A stretch of DNA of 64,000 nt from JASHVB01 sp035523995 (GCA_035523995.1 DATKPQ010000045.1:62001-126000), one strand, 5' to 3'; positions 1 through 9,233 are shown, counted from the stretch's first letter. Notes: generated by a model from the sequence alone, not told the origin. Numbers and translations: made by a program.

Positions 1-46
1 GCCCGTTTCAGTGGCGGCGCCTACCGTTTCGGGATAAACGGGCGGC

Positions 47-1471
47 ATGACAGAATCCCGCATTGTTCCCGTCATTCTCTCTGGTGGCTCTGGCACGCGC
101 CTGTGGCCAGTCTCGCGCGAGAGCTTCCCGAAACAGCTCTGGCCGCTGATCTCCGATCATACCCTGATGCAGGAGACCGCGTTGCGTGCCTACGGCCCCG
201 AATTCGCGCCTCCGATGGTCGTATGTAACCACGAGCACCGGTTCCTGATCGCAGAGCAATTGCGCAAAGTTGGCGTGGCCAGCGCCCGCTTGGTACTGGA
301 GCCGGTTGGCCGCAACAGCGCCCCCGCCATCGCCGCGGCCGCCCTGATTGCGGCCGAAGACGATCCGGATGTCGTGTTGTGGATGCTGGCCGCCGATCAC
401 GCGATTGCCGATGTACCGGAGCTGCACCGCGCGTTGGCTGCCGCAGCCGTGGCTGCCCGGGCTGGCCGGTTCGTCACCTTCGGCATGCATCCGACCGGGC
501 CGGAGACCGGTTACGGCTACATCGAATCCGGCGACCCGCTGCGTGAGGCGCCCGGCGTGCGTGCAGTTGCGCAGTTTATGGAAAAGCCCGATGCCGGGAC
601 GGCGGCGCGGCTGGTGGCCGATGGCCGGCACCTGTGGAACTCCGGCATGTTCGTGTTTACCGCACGCACCTTGCTCGAGGAGCTGGAGGCGCACGCGCCT
701 GACGTGTTGCCCCCTGTACGCCGGGCCGTGGAAGGGCGGCGCACGGACCTGGACTTTATCCGGTTGGAGGAGACGGAATTCGCGTCGGCACCTTCGATCA
801 GCCTGGACTATGCGGTGGCCGAACGAACCAGACGCGCCGCGGTGGTGCCGGCCGACATCGGCTGGTCCGACGTGGGAAGCTGGAGTGCGCTGTGGGAGCA
901 AGGGCCGCAGGATAGGGCGGGCAATGTCGCGGTGGGCGACGTGATCCTGGAGAATGCCCGCAATTGCTATGTGCGCAGCGACGGCATGCTGGCGGCCGTG
1001 GTGGGGTTGACCGATGCGGTGGTGGTGGTGACCGAAGACGCGGTGCTGGCTATGCACCGCGGCGATGCGCAGGACGTGAAAAAGGTAGTGGACCGGTTGA
1101 AGGCTGCCAAGCGGCATGAGGCGGTGGCGCACAACCGGGTGTACCGTCCGTGGGGTTTCTACGAATGCCTGATCCTGGCGGAGCGCTTCCAGGTGAAGCG
1201 TATTGTGGTGGCTCCGGGACAGCAGCTGTCGTTGCAGAAGCATTATCATCGTGCTGAGCACTGGGTGGTGGTGAGCGGGACCGCTCGGGTGACGCGCAAC
1301 GATGAAGTGCTGATGGTGCACGAGAACGAAAGCGTATACCTGCCGATGGGTTGCGTGCACCGGCTGGAAAATCCCGGACGAATTGCGCTGACGCTGATCG
1401 AGGTGCAGTCCGGCGCATATCTAGGGGAGGACGATATCGTGCGGCTGGAAGATACCTACGGACGGAGCTGA
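47..1471 (+). CDS. manC: mannose-1-phosphate guanylyltransferase / mannose-6-phosphate isomerase
   Basis: Bifunctional type II PMI/GMP enzyme. It would make GDP-mannose from mannose-1-phosphate and GTP, and interconvert fructose-6-P and mannose-6-P, feeding polysaccharide synthesis in the cytoplasm. The 474-residue product has the full family length. The nucleotidyl-transferase signature GGSGTRLWPVSRESFPKQ lies near residues 13-30. The C-terminal cupin isomerase domain starts near residue 365 (RPWGFYE), with the metal-binding stretch SLQKHYHRAEHWVVVSG around residues 395-411. The start is the first ATG after an upstream stretch cut by the window edge, so I cannot see whether it is a distal gene of a polysaccharide operon. 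It converges on the crotonase gene at 1575-2429. The GT2 enzymes near 16-18 kb are possible consumers of sugar nucleotides, but no direct link is visible. Confidence 0.95.
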   Translation: MTESRIVPVILSGGSGTRLWPVSRESFPKQLWPLISDHTLMQETALRAYGPEFAPPMVVCNHEHRFLIAEQLRKVGVASARLVLEPVGRNSAPAIAAAALIAAEDDPDVVLWMLAADHAIADVPELHRALAAAAVAARAGRFVTFGMHPTGPETGYGYIESGDPLREAPGVRAVAQFMEKPDAGTAARLVADGRHLWNSGMFVFTARTLLEELEAHAPDVLPPVRRAVEGRRTDLDFIRLEETEFASAPSISLDYAVAERTRRAAVVPADIGWSDVGSWSALWEQGPQDRAGNVAVGDVILENARNCYVRSDGMLAAVVGLTDAVVVVTEDAVLAMHRGDAQDVKKVVDRLKAAKRHEAVAHNRVYRPWGFYECLILAERFQVKRIVVAPGQQLSLQKHYHRAEHWVVVSGTARVTRNDEVLMVHENESVYLPMGCVHRLENPGRIALTLIEVQSGAYLGEDDIVRLEDTYGRS

Positions 1472-1480
1472 CTGAACGGG

Positions 1481-1530
1481 TGTCATTACGAACGAGGCAG
1501 CGACGAAGCAATCTCGCTCGGAGTGACGTG
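1481..1530. repeat. REP-like imperfect palindrome
   Basis: Between the convergent manC and crotonase genes. It starts with GTGTCATTACGAACGAGGC and ends with CTCGCTCGGAGTGACGT; the ends are imperfect inverted repeats. Its internal GCGACGAAGCAATCTC resembles the element at 42244-42281, which lies at another convergent junction. A role in transcription termination is inference. Confidence 0.55.
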
Positions 1531-1574
1531 CGAACCATTGTACCAGATTGCACGGCCAGGAATCGGGCACCATG

Positions 1575-2429
1575 TCAGTCAGGGTCCGGTCCGTCCACTG
1601 CGGCATAGCCGTTGCCGAACGCCGCGTCACGCTGCTGGAAGGCGTGCTTTACGCCGTGCTGGCTCATCGTCTCACGGAATGCACGGGCCTTCGGGGCCAG
1701 GTGGCCGCGTGCGTCGATCTCCGCGCCGATGCGTTGCAGCGTGCGCGCGCCCATCAGTTCCAGCCCAAGGTTGACCAGACGCTTGTTCGCCGACAGCAGA
1801 TGCGGATCGACCAGGCCCATGCGGTTGGCGAGATGCATCACCTCGGACTCCAATTTCGCCGCGGACACCGATTTCAACGCGAGGCCGATGCGAGCGGCGT
1901 CGCGGCCTGTCAGGCTGTCGCCGGTCAGCAGCAATCGCTTTGCCCATTGCGGGCCGCAGTGATACAGCCACATCGAACCGGGCGGCGTGCCCAGGTCGCG
2001 CACCGGCGGAAAGCCAATGCGCGCGTCGTCCGCGACCAGCACCATGTCACAGAACCAAGCGAGCTCGGTGCCGATGCCTATGCATGTGCCGTGCACCTGG
2101 GCGATGACGGGCTTGTGCATGTCGAAGATCTGGATGCGCATGCGCTGGCCTTGCTCGAGCCGCCAGACGTCGTCGTCGATTTCCTGGCGGCCGCGATAGT
2201 CCGGGCCACGCCCGCTGGAATATTCGCTGAGATCGGCGCCAGCGCAGAAGTGTGGCCCGGCGCCGCGCAGCACCACGCAATGGATCGCGTTATGCTCATC
2301 GGCCTCGAGCAAGGCCGCGTTCAGGTCGCGCAGCAGGCGAGCGCTGAGGGCGTTGCGCTTCTCTGGACGGTTGAGGGTGATGATTGCGGTGGTGTTTTTC
2401 AGGTCGTAGGTGATGTCGTTGAAGGTCAT
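1575..2429 (-). CDS. enoyl-CoA hydratase/isomerase (crotonase) family protein
   Basis: A 284-residue crotonase-fold protein, probably acting on an acyl-CoA thioester. The N-terminus reads ITLNRPEKRNALSARLL. The oxyanion-hole stretch HFCAGADLSEYSSG and the second turn HGTCIGIGTELAWFCD are both present. The Glu corresponding to crotonase E144 is kept (GTELAW). The position matching E164 (usually FGxPE) reads GFPPVRDLG, so that Glu is missing and classical hydratase activity is doubtful; isomerase or another crotonase reaction is possible. I chose the ATG at 2429 because the family N-terminus begins there (MTFNDITYDL). The open frame continues to 2753, but that extension has no crotonase similarity. 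The gene stands alone and is convergent with manC. Confidence 0.88.
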   Translation of the reverse strand: MTFNDITYDLKNTTAIITLNRPEKRNALSARLLRDLNAALLEADEHNAIHCVVLRGAGPHFCAGADLSEYSSGRGPDYRGRQEIDDDVWRLEQGQRMRIQIFDMHKPVIAQVHGTCIGIGTELAWFCDMVLVADDARIGFPPVRDLGTPPGSMWLYHCGPQWAKRLLLTGDSLTGRDAARIGLALKSVSAAKLESEVMHLANRMGLVDPHLLSANKRLVNLGLELMGARTLQRIGAEIDARGHLAPKARAFRETMSQHGVKHAFQQRDAAFGNGYAAVDGPDPD

Positions 2430-2791
2430 GGGCGTCTTCCCTAATTCTTTGAGGAACAGGCTAGATCCATACCGTGCATCACGATAGGGGCCAGGCCCTG
2501 TGGAAAAACCCTTGGATGGTGGCCGCGGAAAAGTTCCCCACCATCGACCTGCATCCTCCCTATAACACCATAGCTTGATAGGTCTGATATGCTGGTGGGT
2601 AGAAGATTTATCACTCAGGTAGATGAGCCGCAGAGCAGGTCGATCGCCAGTGCTCAGGTTCTTCGAACATATCGGCGACTTCTTGTTCGATGCTGCCCTC
2701 TTCGGGCAGCAAGGCGAACGAATCACGCTGACGCCTCCTGACATCCCGACCAAGCAACGGTGGAGCCGAACGGCTTATCCACTGTCCCCAG
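2430..2791. other. intergenic region, crotonase start to rpoD end
   Basis: No gene seen in 362 bases. A 6-bp stem hairpin (CTGCCC-TCTTC-GGGCAG, 2693-2709) lies downstream of rpoD but has no T-run on the rpoD sense strand, so it is a weak terminator candidate. ATGGTGG/CCACCAT arms flank about 2518-2544. The crotonase promoter must lie here but is not obvious. Confidence 0.4.
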
Positions 2792-4765
2792 TTAGTCGTC
2801 CAGGAAACTCCGTAGCTTCCTGCTCCGGCTTGGATGCTTCAGCTTCCGCAACGCTTTGGCCTCGATCTGCCGGATTCTTTCGCGGGTCACGTTGAACTGC
2901 TGCCCGACCTCTTCCAGGGTGTGGTCGGTGTTCATCCCGATCCCGAACCGCATGCGCAGCACGCGTTCCTCGCGAGGCGTCAGGGATGACAATACCCGTG
3001 TCGTCGCCTCCCGCAAATTCGCCTGAATCGCCGCATCCAGCGGGATCACCGCCGCCTTGTCCTCGATGAAATCGCCCAGATGCGAATCTTCTTCATCGCC
3101 TATCGGTGTCTCCAGCGAGATCGGCTCCTTGGCAATCTTCAGTACCTTCCGCACTTTCTCCAGCGGCATGCCCAGCTTGTCCGCCAGTTCCTCAGGCGCC
3201 GGCTCCCGGCCGATCTCGTGCAGCATCTGCCGTGACGTGCGGACCAGCTTGTTGATCGTCTCGATCATATGCACCGGGATGCGGATGGTCCGCGCCTGGT
3301 CTGCGATCGAACGCGTGATCGCCTGCCGGATCCACCACGTCGCATAGGTGCTGAACTTGTACCCACGGCGGTATTCGAATTTATCGACCGCCTTCATCAA
3401 CCCGATATTCCCCTCCTGAATCAGGTCCAGGAACTGTAGCCCGCGATTGGTGTATTTCTTCGCGATCGAGATGACGAGACGAAGGTTCGCTTCAATCATC
3501 TCTTTTTTCGCCCGCGCGCTGTCACGCTCACCACGGCTCACGGTCTGGAACACGCGGCGGAATTCGCTGATCGGCAGCCCCGCATCGTTCGCCACCGCAG
3601 CGATCTGCGCGCGGACATTGGCGATATCGTCGATATGGCGGCCGACGAACAGTTTCCAGCCCTTACCTGTCAACTCCGCGACTCGGTCGGTCCAGTTTGG
3701 GTCCAGCTCCTCGCCGCGGTAGTTCTTCAGGAACTCATCGCGACTGACTTTCGATCCCTCGGCCATGCGCAGCAACTGGCCCTCCAGCGTGGTCAACCGC
3801 TGATTGAGCTGCTTGAGCTGCGTTACCAACTCCTCGATCCGGTTGTTGTGCAGCCGCACCTGGCCGACTTTCTGCACCAGTTCCTCGCGCGACTTCTCAT
3901 AGGTCTTTTCCGAGCGGGAACTGACTTCCTCGCCGCTGGTCATCGTTTCGAGCCGGCGGTACGATACCTTGTGCAACTTCTTGTAGAGCGCTTCGATCTC
4001 CTCGAACGTCGCCAGCACTTCCGGCTTCAGTTTTTCTTCCAATGCCGACAGCGAGATGCCGGGGCCTTCACCCTCCTCATCGTCCATGTCCTCGCCGGCA
4101 CCGTCGAACCCATCGCCGCCCGGCGCGCCACCGCCATTGCCATTCGGCGGCGCAGCCACAGGCGGCGCGCTGCCGTCACCGCTGGGCGCGCCGGCGCCCT
4201 GGGTAGCCTCCAAGTCGATGATGTCTCGCAACAGCATTCGCCCAGCCTTGAGCTGGTCGTGCCAGGTGATGATCGCCTTGAACGTCAGCGGGCTTTCGCA
4301 CAGGCCGCCGATCATCATGTCGCGCCCGGCCTCGATGCGCTTGGCGATGGCAATCTCGCCCTCGCGCGACAGCAATTCCACGCTGCCCATCTCGCGCAGG
4401 TACATCCGCACCGGGTCGTCGGTCCGTCCGAGGCTCGCCTCATCGACGTTCCCCGTTGGCTCTTCTTCCTCCGCCTCCTCCGCCTTCTCTGCCTTTGGCG
4501 CCGGTGGCTCGCCCTCCTCCGTCTCTTCTGCCTCGACGACCTGGATGCCCATTTCGTTGAAATTGGCCATCACGTCTTCGATTTGCTCGGAACTGTTTTG
4601 CTCGGGCGGCAAAACGGCATTTAATTCATCGAACGTGATATAGCCGCGCTCCTTGCCGCGGGCGATCAGCCGCTTCACCGCGACGGTCTGTACATCAAGC
4701 AGGGTCGCTTCTACGTCTTGCTCGGCGGTGACGGTATCGGCGGCAACAGCAGGTTTCGTCGCCAT
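2792..4765 (-). CDS. rpoD: RNA polymerase primary sigma factor (sigma-70)
   Basis: Housekeeping sigma factor that directs RNA polymerase to -35/-10 promoters. The 657-residue protein shows all regions in order. Region 1.1 is N-terminal (about 20-90), followed by an acidic Glu-rich linker. Region 1.2 is DPVRMYLREMGSVELLSREGE. A non-conserved insert contains a Gly/Pro/Asp-rich patch (about residues 190-235). Region 2 contains NLRLVISIAKKYTNRGLQFL and the -10 recognition helix YATWWIRQAITRSIADQART. Region 4.2 contains EEVGQQFNVTRERIRQIEAK. It lies 62 bases downstream of dnaG on the same strand, the classic dnaG-rpoD arrangement of the macromolecular-synthesis operon. A GGCGCC-GC-GGCGCC palindrome at 4793-4806 sits in the gap and could modulate readthrough (inference). 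Confidence 0.98.
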   Translation of the reverse strand: MATKPAVAADTVTAEQDVEATLLDVQTVAVKRLIARGKERGYITFDELNAVLPPEQNSSEQIEDVMANFNEMGIQVVEAEETEEGEPPAPKAEKAEEAEEEEPTGNVDEASLGRTDDPVRMYLREMGSVELLSREGEIAIAKRIEAGRDMMIGGLCESPLTFKAIITWHDQLKAGRMLLRDIIDLEATQGAGAPSGDGSAPPVAAPPNGNGGGAPGGDGFDGAGEDMDDEEGEGPGISLSALEEKLKPEVLATFEEIEALYKKLHKVSYRRLETMTSGEEVSSRSEKTYEKSREELVQKVGQVRLHNNRIEELVTQLKQLNQRLTTLEGQLLRMAEGSKVSRDEFLKNYRGEELDPNWTDRVAELTGKGWKLFVGRHIDDIANVRAQIAAVANDAGLPISEFRRVFQTVSRGERDSARAKKEMIEANLRLVISIAKKYTNRGLQFLDLIQEGNIGLMKAVDKFEYRRGYKFSTYATWWIRQAITRSIADQARTIRIPVHMIETINKLVRTSRQMLHEIGREPAPEELADKLGMPLEKVRKVLKIAKEPISLETPIGDEEDSHLGDFIEDKAAVIPLDAAIQANLREATTRVLSSLTPREERVLRMRFGIGMNTDHTLEEVGQQFNVTRERIRQIEAKALRKLKHPSRSRKLRSFLDD

Positions 4766-4827
4766 CGTTAGACGTTCTCCTTCAGTCGTCGAGGCGCCGC
4801 GGCGCCCCCTGAATCATGCGGCACGAA

Positions 4828-6639
4828 TTACGCGGCAAGGTCCACCCCGTCGGGCTCGCCTGCCATCACCTTGTTCAGCGCCGCCTTTAGCGACAGCGCC
4901 CGGCGTTGGGTTTCCTGGGTGAGGTTGGTTGCGGCTGCGGTCTCGGCCAATTTCACCTCTTCACGCAGATGGTCCAGGTTGAGAAACCCGAAAATGTGCC
5001 ACCATCCGGCTTCGGCCTCCGCGGGCATCGCGGCGGGAAGGGCGCAGGCAGGCAGCGGCACCGGGGCGGCTGCGAGGACCTGATCCATCTCCGCCTGCAA
5101 TCCAGACATCGTGAGGTGGTCGATCAACGCCCGCGAGTCAAGCACATCGGCCTGTTCCACCCACGCCCGGATCGCGTCCCGCAACCCGGCCAACGCGGCC
5201 GGCAGCGTCATCGCCGCATAGGCGTGGTCCACGTCATGCACCAGCAGCGGATGGTGCAGCAGGATCGCGGTCAGGATGCGGGCGCGCTCGTTGTCTGTGC
5301 CGCGTGCCGAAGGACGCGGGCGCGGCACGCTGCGGGCCGGGGGCGGCCGAAAGGGGCCTCCCAACTTGCTAACACGCTCGGCACGGCGCTCGGCATAGAA
5401 GCGGTCGCGTAACGCAGTCCGGTATTCATCCGACAGTGCCTTGTCCGGGATGCGGCGCGCCGCCTGGTCCAGCCGCCCACGAAAGGCGGCGCGCTGCTCC
5501 GGCGTGGCGTCGCCCGCGGCGTCTCGGAGCAAGCCGTAAAGCGCGTCGGCTAGCGGACGTGCAGCGGTCAGCACGGCCTGGAATCTCGCCGCACCCTGCC
5601 GGCGCACCAGCGTATCGGGGTCCTCGCCCCCCGGAAGCGCCGCGAGTTGCAACGTCCGGTCGGGCGCGAGCAGAGCCAGCGCGATGTTGGCGGCACGAGC
5701 AGCGGCCCTGGCGCCGGCGGCATCGCCGTCGAAGCACAGCACCGGCGACGGCGACAGCCGCCAAAGCTCCTCCAGTTGCTCCTCGGTCAGCGCGGTGCCC
5801 AGCGGCGCGACGGCACCGCCGAACCCGGCCTGGTGCAGTGCAATCACGTCCATATAGCCTTCAACAACCACCAGGGCCGCGCCGCCACGTACTGCCTCCC
5901 GCGCGAAATCCAGTGCATAGAGGTTCTGACGTTTCAAGAACAGATCGGTTTCCGGACCGTTGACGTATTTGGGTTGGCCATCGCCGAGAATGCGGCCTCC
6001 GAAGCTGATCACCCGCCCGCGGCGGTCTTGGATCGGGAACATCACGCGGTTGAAGAAAAGATCATATACGCGGCCGGTTTCATCATCGCGACGCATCAGT
6101 CCGGCTTCGGCAAGTTGATCGGCCGAGATGCCGTCGCGGGCGAGATCGGCGCCCAACGCGCCGCGGCCCTCGCCAGACCAACCCAGGCCGAAGCGCTGGA
6201 TCGTCTCCTCGGTCAGCCCGCGGCCGCGGAGATAGGCCAGAGCATGGCGGCCTTCGGGCAGATAGAGGCGCCGCTGGTAGCTGGCCTGCGCGGATTGCAG
6301 GACAGTGGTCAGATCTTGGCGGTGGCGTTCTGCCTCCGCGGCCTCGGGAGAGGGTTTTGGAACCTCCAGCCCGGCCTCGGCGGCAAGTTGCTGCACTGCT
6401 TCCATGAAGCTGGCGCCCTGGGTCTGCATGACGAAGCTGATGGCATCGCCATGGGCGCCGCAGCCGAAGCAGTGATAGCCGTCATCGTAGACGTAGAAGC
6501 TTGGCGTCTTTTCGTTATGGAAAGGACAGCAGCCTTTCATCTGCCGTCCGGACCGCGCCAGCTTCACGCGCCGCCCCACCACTGCCGCCAGCGGGGTGCG
6601 GCTGCGAAGTTCTTCCAGGAAGGCGGGGGACAGGGCCAT
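4828..6639 (-). CDS. dnaG: DNA primase
   Basis: Makes RNA primers for replication, working with the DnaB helicase. The 603-residue protein begins with the CHC2 zinc finger (CPFHNEKTPSFYVY...CFGCGAHG, residues about 38-64). The RNA polymerase/Toprim core follows: RVMFPIQDRRGRVISFGGRI, then the Toprim Glu/Asp stretch LVVVEGYMDVIALHQAGF and PVLCFDGDAAGARAA. The C-terminal part is helical and ends in a DnaB-interaction-like domain. Length is normal for alphaproteobacteria. It is the upstream partner of rpoD. No promoter could be assigned in the 177 bases between it and the zinc-finger gene. Confidence 0.97.
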   Translation of the reverse strand: MALSPAFLEELRSRTPLAAVVGRRVKLARSGRQMKGCCPFHNEKTPSFYVYDDGYHCFGCGAHGDAISFVMQTQGASFMEAVQQLAAEAGLEVPKPSPEAAEAERHRQDLTTVLQSAQASYQRRLYLPEGRHALAYLRGRGLTEETIQRFGLGWSGEGRGALGADLARDGISADQLAEAGLMRRDDETGRVYDLFFNRVMFPIQDRRGRVISFGGRILGDGQPKYVNGPETDLFLKRQNLYALDFAREAVRGGAALVVVEGYMDVIALHQAGFGGAVAPLGTALTEEQLEELWRLSPSPVLCFDGDAAGARAAARAANIALALLAPDRTLQLAALPGGEDPDTLVRRQGAARFQAVLTAARPLADALYGLLRDAAGDATPEQRAAFRGRLDQAARRIPDKALSDEYRTALRDRFYAERRAERVSKLGGPFRPPPARSVPRPRPSARGTDNERARILTAILLHHPLLVHDVDHAYAAMTLPAALAGLRDAIRAWVEQADVLDSRALIDHLTMSGLQAEMDQVLAAAPVPLPACALPAAMPAEAEAGWWHIFGFLNLDHLREEVKLAETAAATNLTQETQRRALSLKAALNKVMAGEPDGVDLAA

Positions 6640-6816
6640 CAGGACGCGTAAGAAAGCATGTCCCGGGCGGAAAAGGGACTCCTGCGAGGGGGGGCCGACG
6701 ACGAGGAGGCGTTGGCAAGCGGCCTGCCGACCCGATCGCCCTCACCCTCGCCGCTTCGCGTCTCGTGTCGATCCGCTTCGCAGCCCAACTCCGCAGGCGG
6801 GAGAGGTTTTGTGCCG

Positions 6817-7008
6817 TCAGTGTCCGTGCCCGGCGCCAGCGGCCAGCACGTAGGTGCGGGAACAGTACGGGCAGACCACCAAATTCTGCTCGATGTGCAA
6901 GAACACCCGCGGATGCCCCAACGGACCATCACCGCCGTCGCAGGCGACGGTGCGGTCTGTCACCTTTATGATCTCGGGTGGCATGGGCGAGACGGGCGCC
7001 TCGGGCAT
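6817..7008 (-). CDS. zf-CHCC zinc-finger domain protein
   Basis: A 63-residue protein whose C-terminal half matches the zf-CHCC family, related to the zinc-binding tail of the complex I accessory subunit NDUFS6. The pattern is ACDGGDGPLGHPRVFL followed by VVCPYCSRTYVL, giving Cys, His and a CxxC pair for one zinc. The tail ends in a His/Gly-rich AAGAGHGH. It is divergent from the hydrolase at 7057, with a 48-base gap that must hold both promoters. It is downstream of, but not closely linked to, dnaG. The exact function in bacteria is not known to me. It is too short to support catalysis and is probably a structural or assembly factor. Confidence 0.85.
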   Translation of the reverse strand: MPEAPVSPMPPEIIKVTDRTVACDGGDGPLGHPRVFLHIEQNLVVCPYCSRTYVLAAGAGHGH

Positions 7009-7056
7009 GTTTCGGGGTCCTGCGTGAAGTTCGCGGTAGCGTGAGGTGGCTGCAAG

Positions 7057-8163
7057 ATGATAGCGATACGCGCCGTGCTTTCAACCTCGCCCACCGCCCT
7101 GCTCCGCGGCTTTCTCGCCCTGCTGTTCGCGGCCGTGCTGCTGAGCGGGTGCGACATGCCGATCCCGTCGAATAGCCGATGGCTCGACAAGCCGCCGGTC
7201 ACGTCGGGCCAGTTCATCATGCCGGACGGGTTCGTGCTGCCGTACCGTGCCTGGCTGCCGGACGGGCCGCCGCGCGCGGTGGTGCTGGCGCTGCACGGCA
7301 TGAACGACAGCCGCGACGCCTGGGAGTATCCCGCGCCTGACTTCGTCAACGCCGGCGTCGCCGTCTACGCCCCCGACCAGCGAGGCTTCGGCGCGACCGC
7401 CGATCGCGGCCGCTGGGCGGGCAGCAAGGTCATGGCGTCCGACGCGCGGCACATGGCGGAGATCCTGCACCAAACATATCCGCACACCCGCCTGATCCTG
7501 ATGGGTGAAAGCATGGGCGCCGCGGTGCTGATGGTGCTGGCGGCCGAGCCGGATCCGCCCCCGGTCAATGGCTACGTCCTGATCTCTCCAGCTGTCTGGG
7601 GCCGCGCCGAGATGAACCTTTTTCTCCGTGCCGGCCTGTGGTTCTTTTCGCACGTCTTCCCGGCCATGACGGTGACGGGCGACGGTTTTGTCCACGTCAT
7701 GGCCAGCGACAATAGCAAGGCGATCATGCGGCTGTCGGACGATCCCTTGACGATCCACGCGACTCGGTGGGCGGCCTTGAGGGGCCTGGTGAACCTGATG
7801 AGCGACGCCATGGACGACGCACCCGATTTCCACGGCCGGGCCTTGTTTCTGTATGGCGGCCATGACGAACTGATCCCGATGCGCGCCACTGCGGCGATCT
7901 GGCGCGTGCTGCCGCCAACCGCCCGCAAAGCCTACTACCCGGCTGACTACCATCTGATGCTGCGCGACCACGAGCGGGTAACCCCGACCGAGGACATCCT
8001 GTCCTGGATCTTCCATCCCAATGGGCCATTGCCCTCCGGTGCGGACCGCGCGGCGGTTGCGTGGTTGCAGAAGCAGGACAGCAAGGAACCGACCAATCTC
8101 TCCCGCTGCGCGGAAGGGGGCCGTTGCGTCGCCAGGCTCGCCGACCGAAAGGGCCAAGGGTGA
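7057..8163 (+). CDS. alpha/beta hydrolase lipoprotein (lysophospholipase-like)
   Basis: A 368-residue serine hydrolase of the Hydrolase_4/monoglyceride-lipase type. The N-terminus is a lipoprotein signal with lipobox LLSGC (Cys near residue 32), so it is probably anchored in the envelope. The oxyanion-side motif is LALHGMNDSRDAW. The nucleophile elbow is GESMG with Ser152. The acid Asp is in YGGHDELIP and the His in YYPADYHLML. The substrate is probably a lipid or lysophospholipid ester (family inference). The last 25 or so residues are rich in Arg/Lys/Gly and lie outside the fold; the DNA there contains CTCTCCCGCTGCGCGG, reminiscent of the hairpin repeats elsewhere in the window, so the tail may be repeat-derived. 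It is followed by a convergent dehydrogenase gene 67 bases away. Confidence 0.9.
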   Translation: MIAIRAVLSTSPTALLRGFLALLFAAVLLSGCDMPIPSNSRWLDKPPVTSGQFIMPDGFVLPYRAWLPDGPPRAVVLALHGMNDSRDAWEYPAPDFVNAGVAVYAPDQRGFGATADRGRWAGSKVMASDARHMAEILHQTYPHTRLILMGESMGAAVLMVLAAEPDPPPVNGYVLISPAVWGRAEMNLFLRAGLWFFSHVFPAMTVTGDGFVHVMASDNSKAIMRLSDDPLTIHATRWAALRGLVNLMSDAMDDAPDFHGRALFLYGGHDELIPMRATAAIWRVLPPTARKAYYPADYHLMLRDHERVTPTEDILSWIFHPNGPLPSGADRAAVAWLQKQDSKEPTNLSRCAEGGRCVARLADRKGQG

Positions 8164-8230
8164 GGCTGCCCTGAGCCTGATCCCGGGGAGGTTAAACGCG
8201 CCGCGTTCAATTCGGTCGCTTCGAACCTGA

Positions 8231-9097
8231 TTATCCCCGCCTCTGCGGTTCACTCGCCAGTACGCTCCAATCCTTGCCGCCGCCACCATGCGCGATCGCG
8301 GACAACAGGCTGTCTCGCGCGAGAGACGCGATCGGCATCGGCATGGCCAACTCGTCGCTCGCCGCCAGGGCCAGGCGGAGATCCTTCAGCCCCAGCGGCG
8401 CCTGGAACAACGCTGGTTCGTAGCGATCCTCGGCCGCCATCGCGCCGTAATTCGCATAGACGGGCGACTGAAACAGATTATTTGCTGCCTCCATGAAGCG
8501 CTTCGGATCGACGCCGCCTTTGCGCAGCAGCGCGTTGACCTCGCCAAACGTCTCCAACATGGCGGCCAGCAGCACGTTATTGCCGAGCTTCGCCAGATTG
8601 GCGTGCCATGGCACCTCGCCGAACTCGGTGACGCCGCGGCCGACCGCTTCCAGCAGCGGCCGAACCTTGGTCAGCGGCTTGGCCTCGCCTGCCGCCACGA
8701 CCCATAGCTTGCGTTGTTGCGCGACATCCGGGCGGCCGTAGACCGGTGCCGCGACATAGGCACGCTGCTTCGTTGCAAAGGCGTCCGCGAGGCGGCGGGC
8801 GGTTGCGATGCCGATCGTGCTCATCGAGACATGGACCGTGTCTGCCGGCAGCGCGTCCAACAGGCCCTGGCGCAGCACCACTTGCTCGACGGCGTTGTCA
8901 TCGGCGAGCATGGTGATCACGGCCTCCGCGTGCTGCACCGCTTCGGCGGGGGAATTGGCGACAGGCGGGGAAGTCCCTTCGAATCCGCGGAGTTCCTTGT
9001 GGCTGCGGTTCCACAGCACGAGCTGGTGTCCCGCTTTGGCAATGTTGGCTGCCATCGGCAGCCCCATGGACCCCAGGCCGAGGAAGGCAACGCGCAT
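8231..9097 (-). CDS. NAD(P)-dependent beta-hydroxyacid dehydrogenase family protein
   Basis: A 288-residue member of the 3-hydroxyisobutyrate dehydrogenase / 6-phosphogluconate dehydrogenase-like family, which oxidises beta-hydroxyacids or reduces semialdehydes with NAD(P). The Rossmann start is VAFLGLGSMGLPMAANIAKA (residues 3-22). The catalytic-Lys helix of the family is seen as LAKLGNNVLLAAMLETFGEV. The C-terminal all-helical domain is complete. The substrate cannot be read from sequence. I chose the ATG at 9097 because the Rossmann strand begins directly after it; the frame stays open further upstream but that extension is not conserved in character. It is transcribed in the same direction as the rhodanese gene 137 bases upstream, with a hairpin-like CTCTCTCGCGCAGCGGGAGA between them. 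Confidence 0.92.
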   Translation of the reverse strand: MRVAFLGLGSMGLPMAANIAKAGHQLVLWNRSHKELRGFEGTSPPVANSPAEAVQHAEAVITMLADDNAVEQVVLRQGLLDALPADTVHVSMSTIGIATARRLADAFATKQRAYVAAPVYGRPDVAQQRKLWVVAAGEAKPLTKVRPLLEAVGRGVTEFGEVPWHANLAKLGNNVLLAAMLETFGEVNALLRKGGVDPKRFMEAANNLFQSPVYANYGAMAAEDRYEPALFQAPLGLKDLRLALAASDELAMPMPIASLARDSLLSAIAHGGGGKDWSVLASEPQRRG

Positions 9098-9233
9098 GAC
9101 CAGTCTCCCAAGAAGTAATGCGATGGGGCAACTGGGCGGAAACTGGCGGGTTGCAAGCCCCGGCCGAGGCACATGCGGCCGCTGAAAACCTCTCTCGCGC
9201 AGCGGGAGACGCTGTGTGAGTGGGCCAGACTGT

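Noticed and set aside
8..1360. 450-codon reverse frame opposite manC
   Set aside because: His/Arg-rich shadow of manC with no motifs.
2430..2753. Extended N-terminus for the crotonase gene
   Set aside because: The extra 108 codons have no crotonase similarity and the family N-terminus begins exactly at the ATG at 2429.
3635..4624. Long open frame on the plus strand opposite rpoD (329 codons)
   Set aside because: It is antisense to an unmistakable rpoD, has no family character and reflects high-GC codon bias.
8205..8230. Possible tRNA signal (TTCGAACC near 8219)
   Set aside because: No cloverleaf could be folded on either strand around it.
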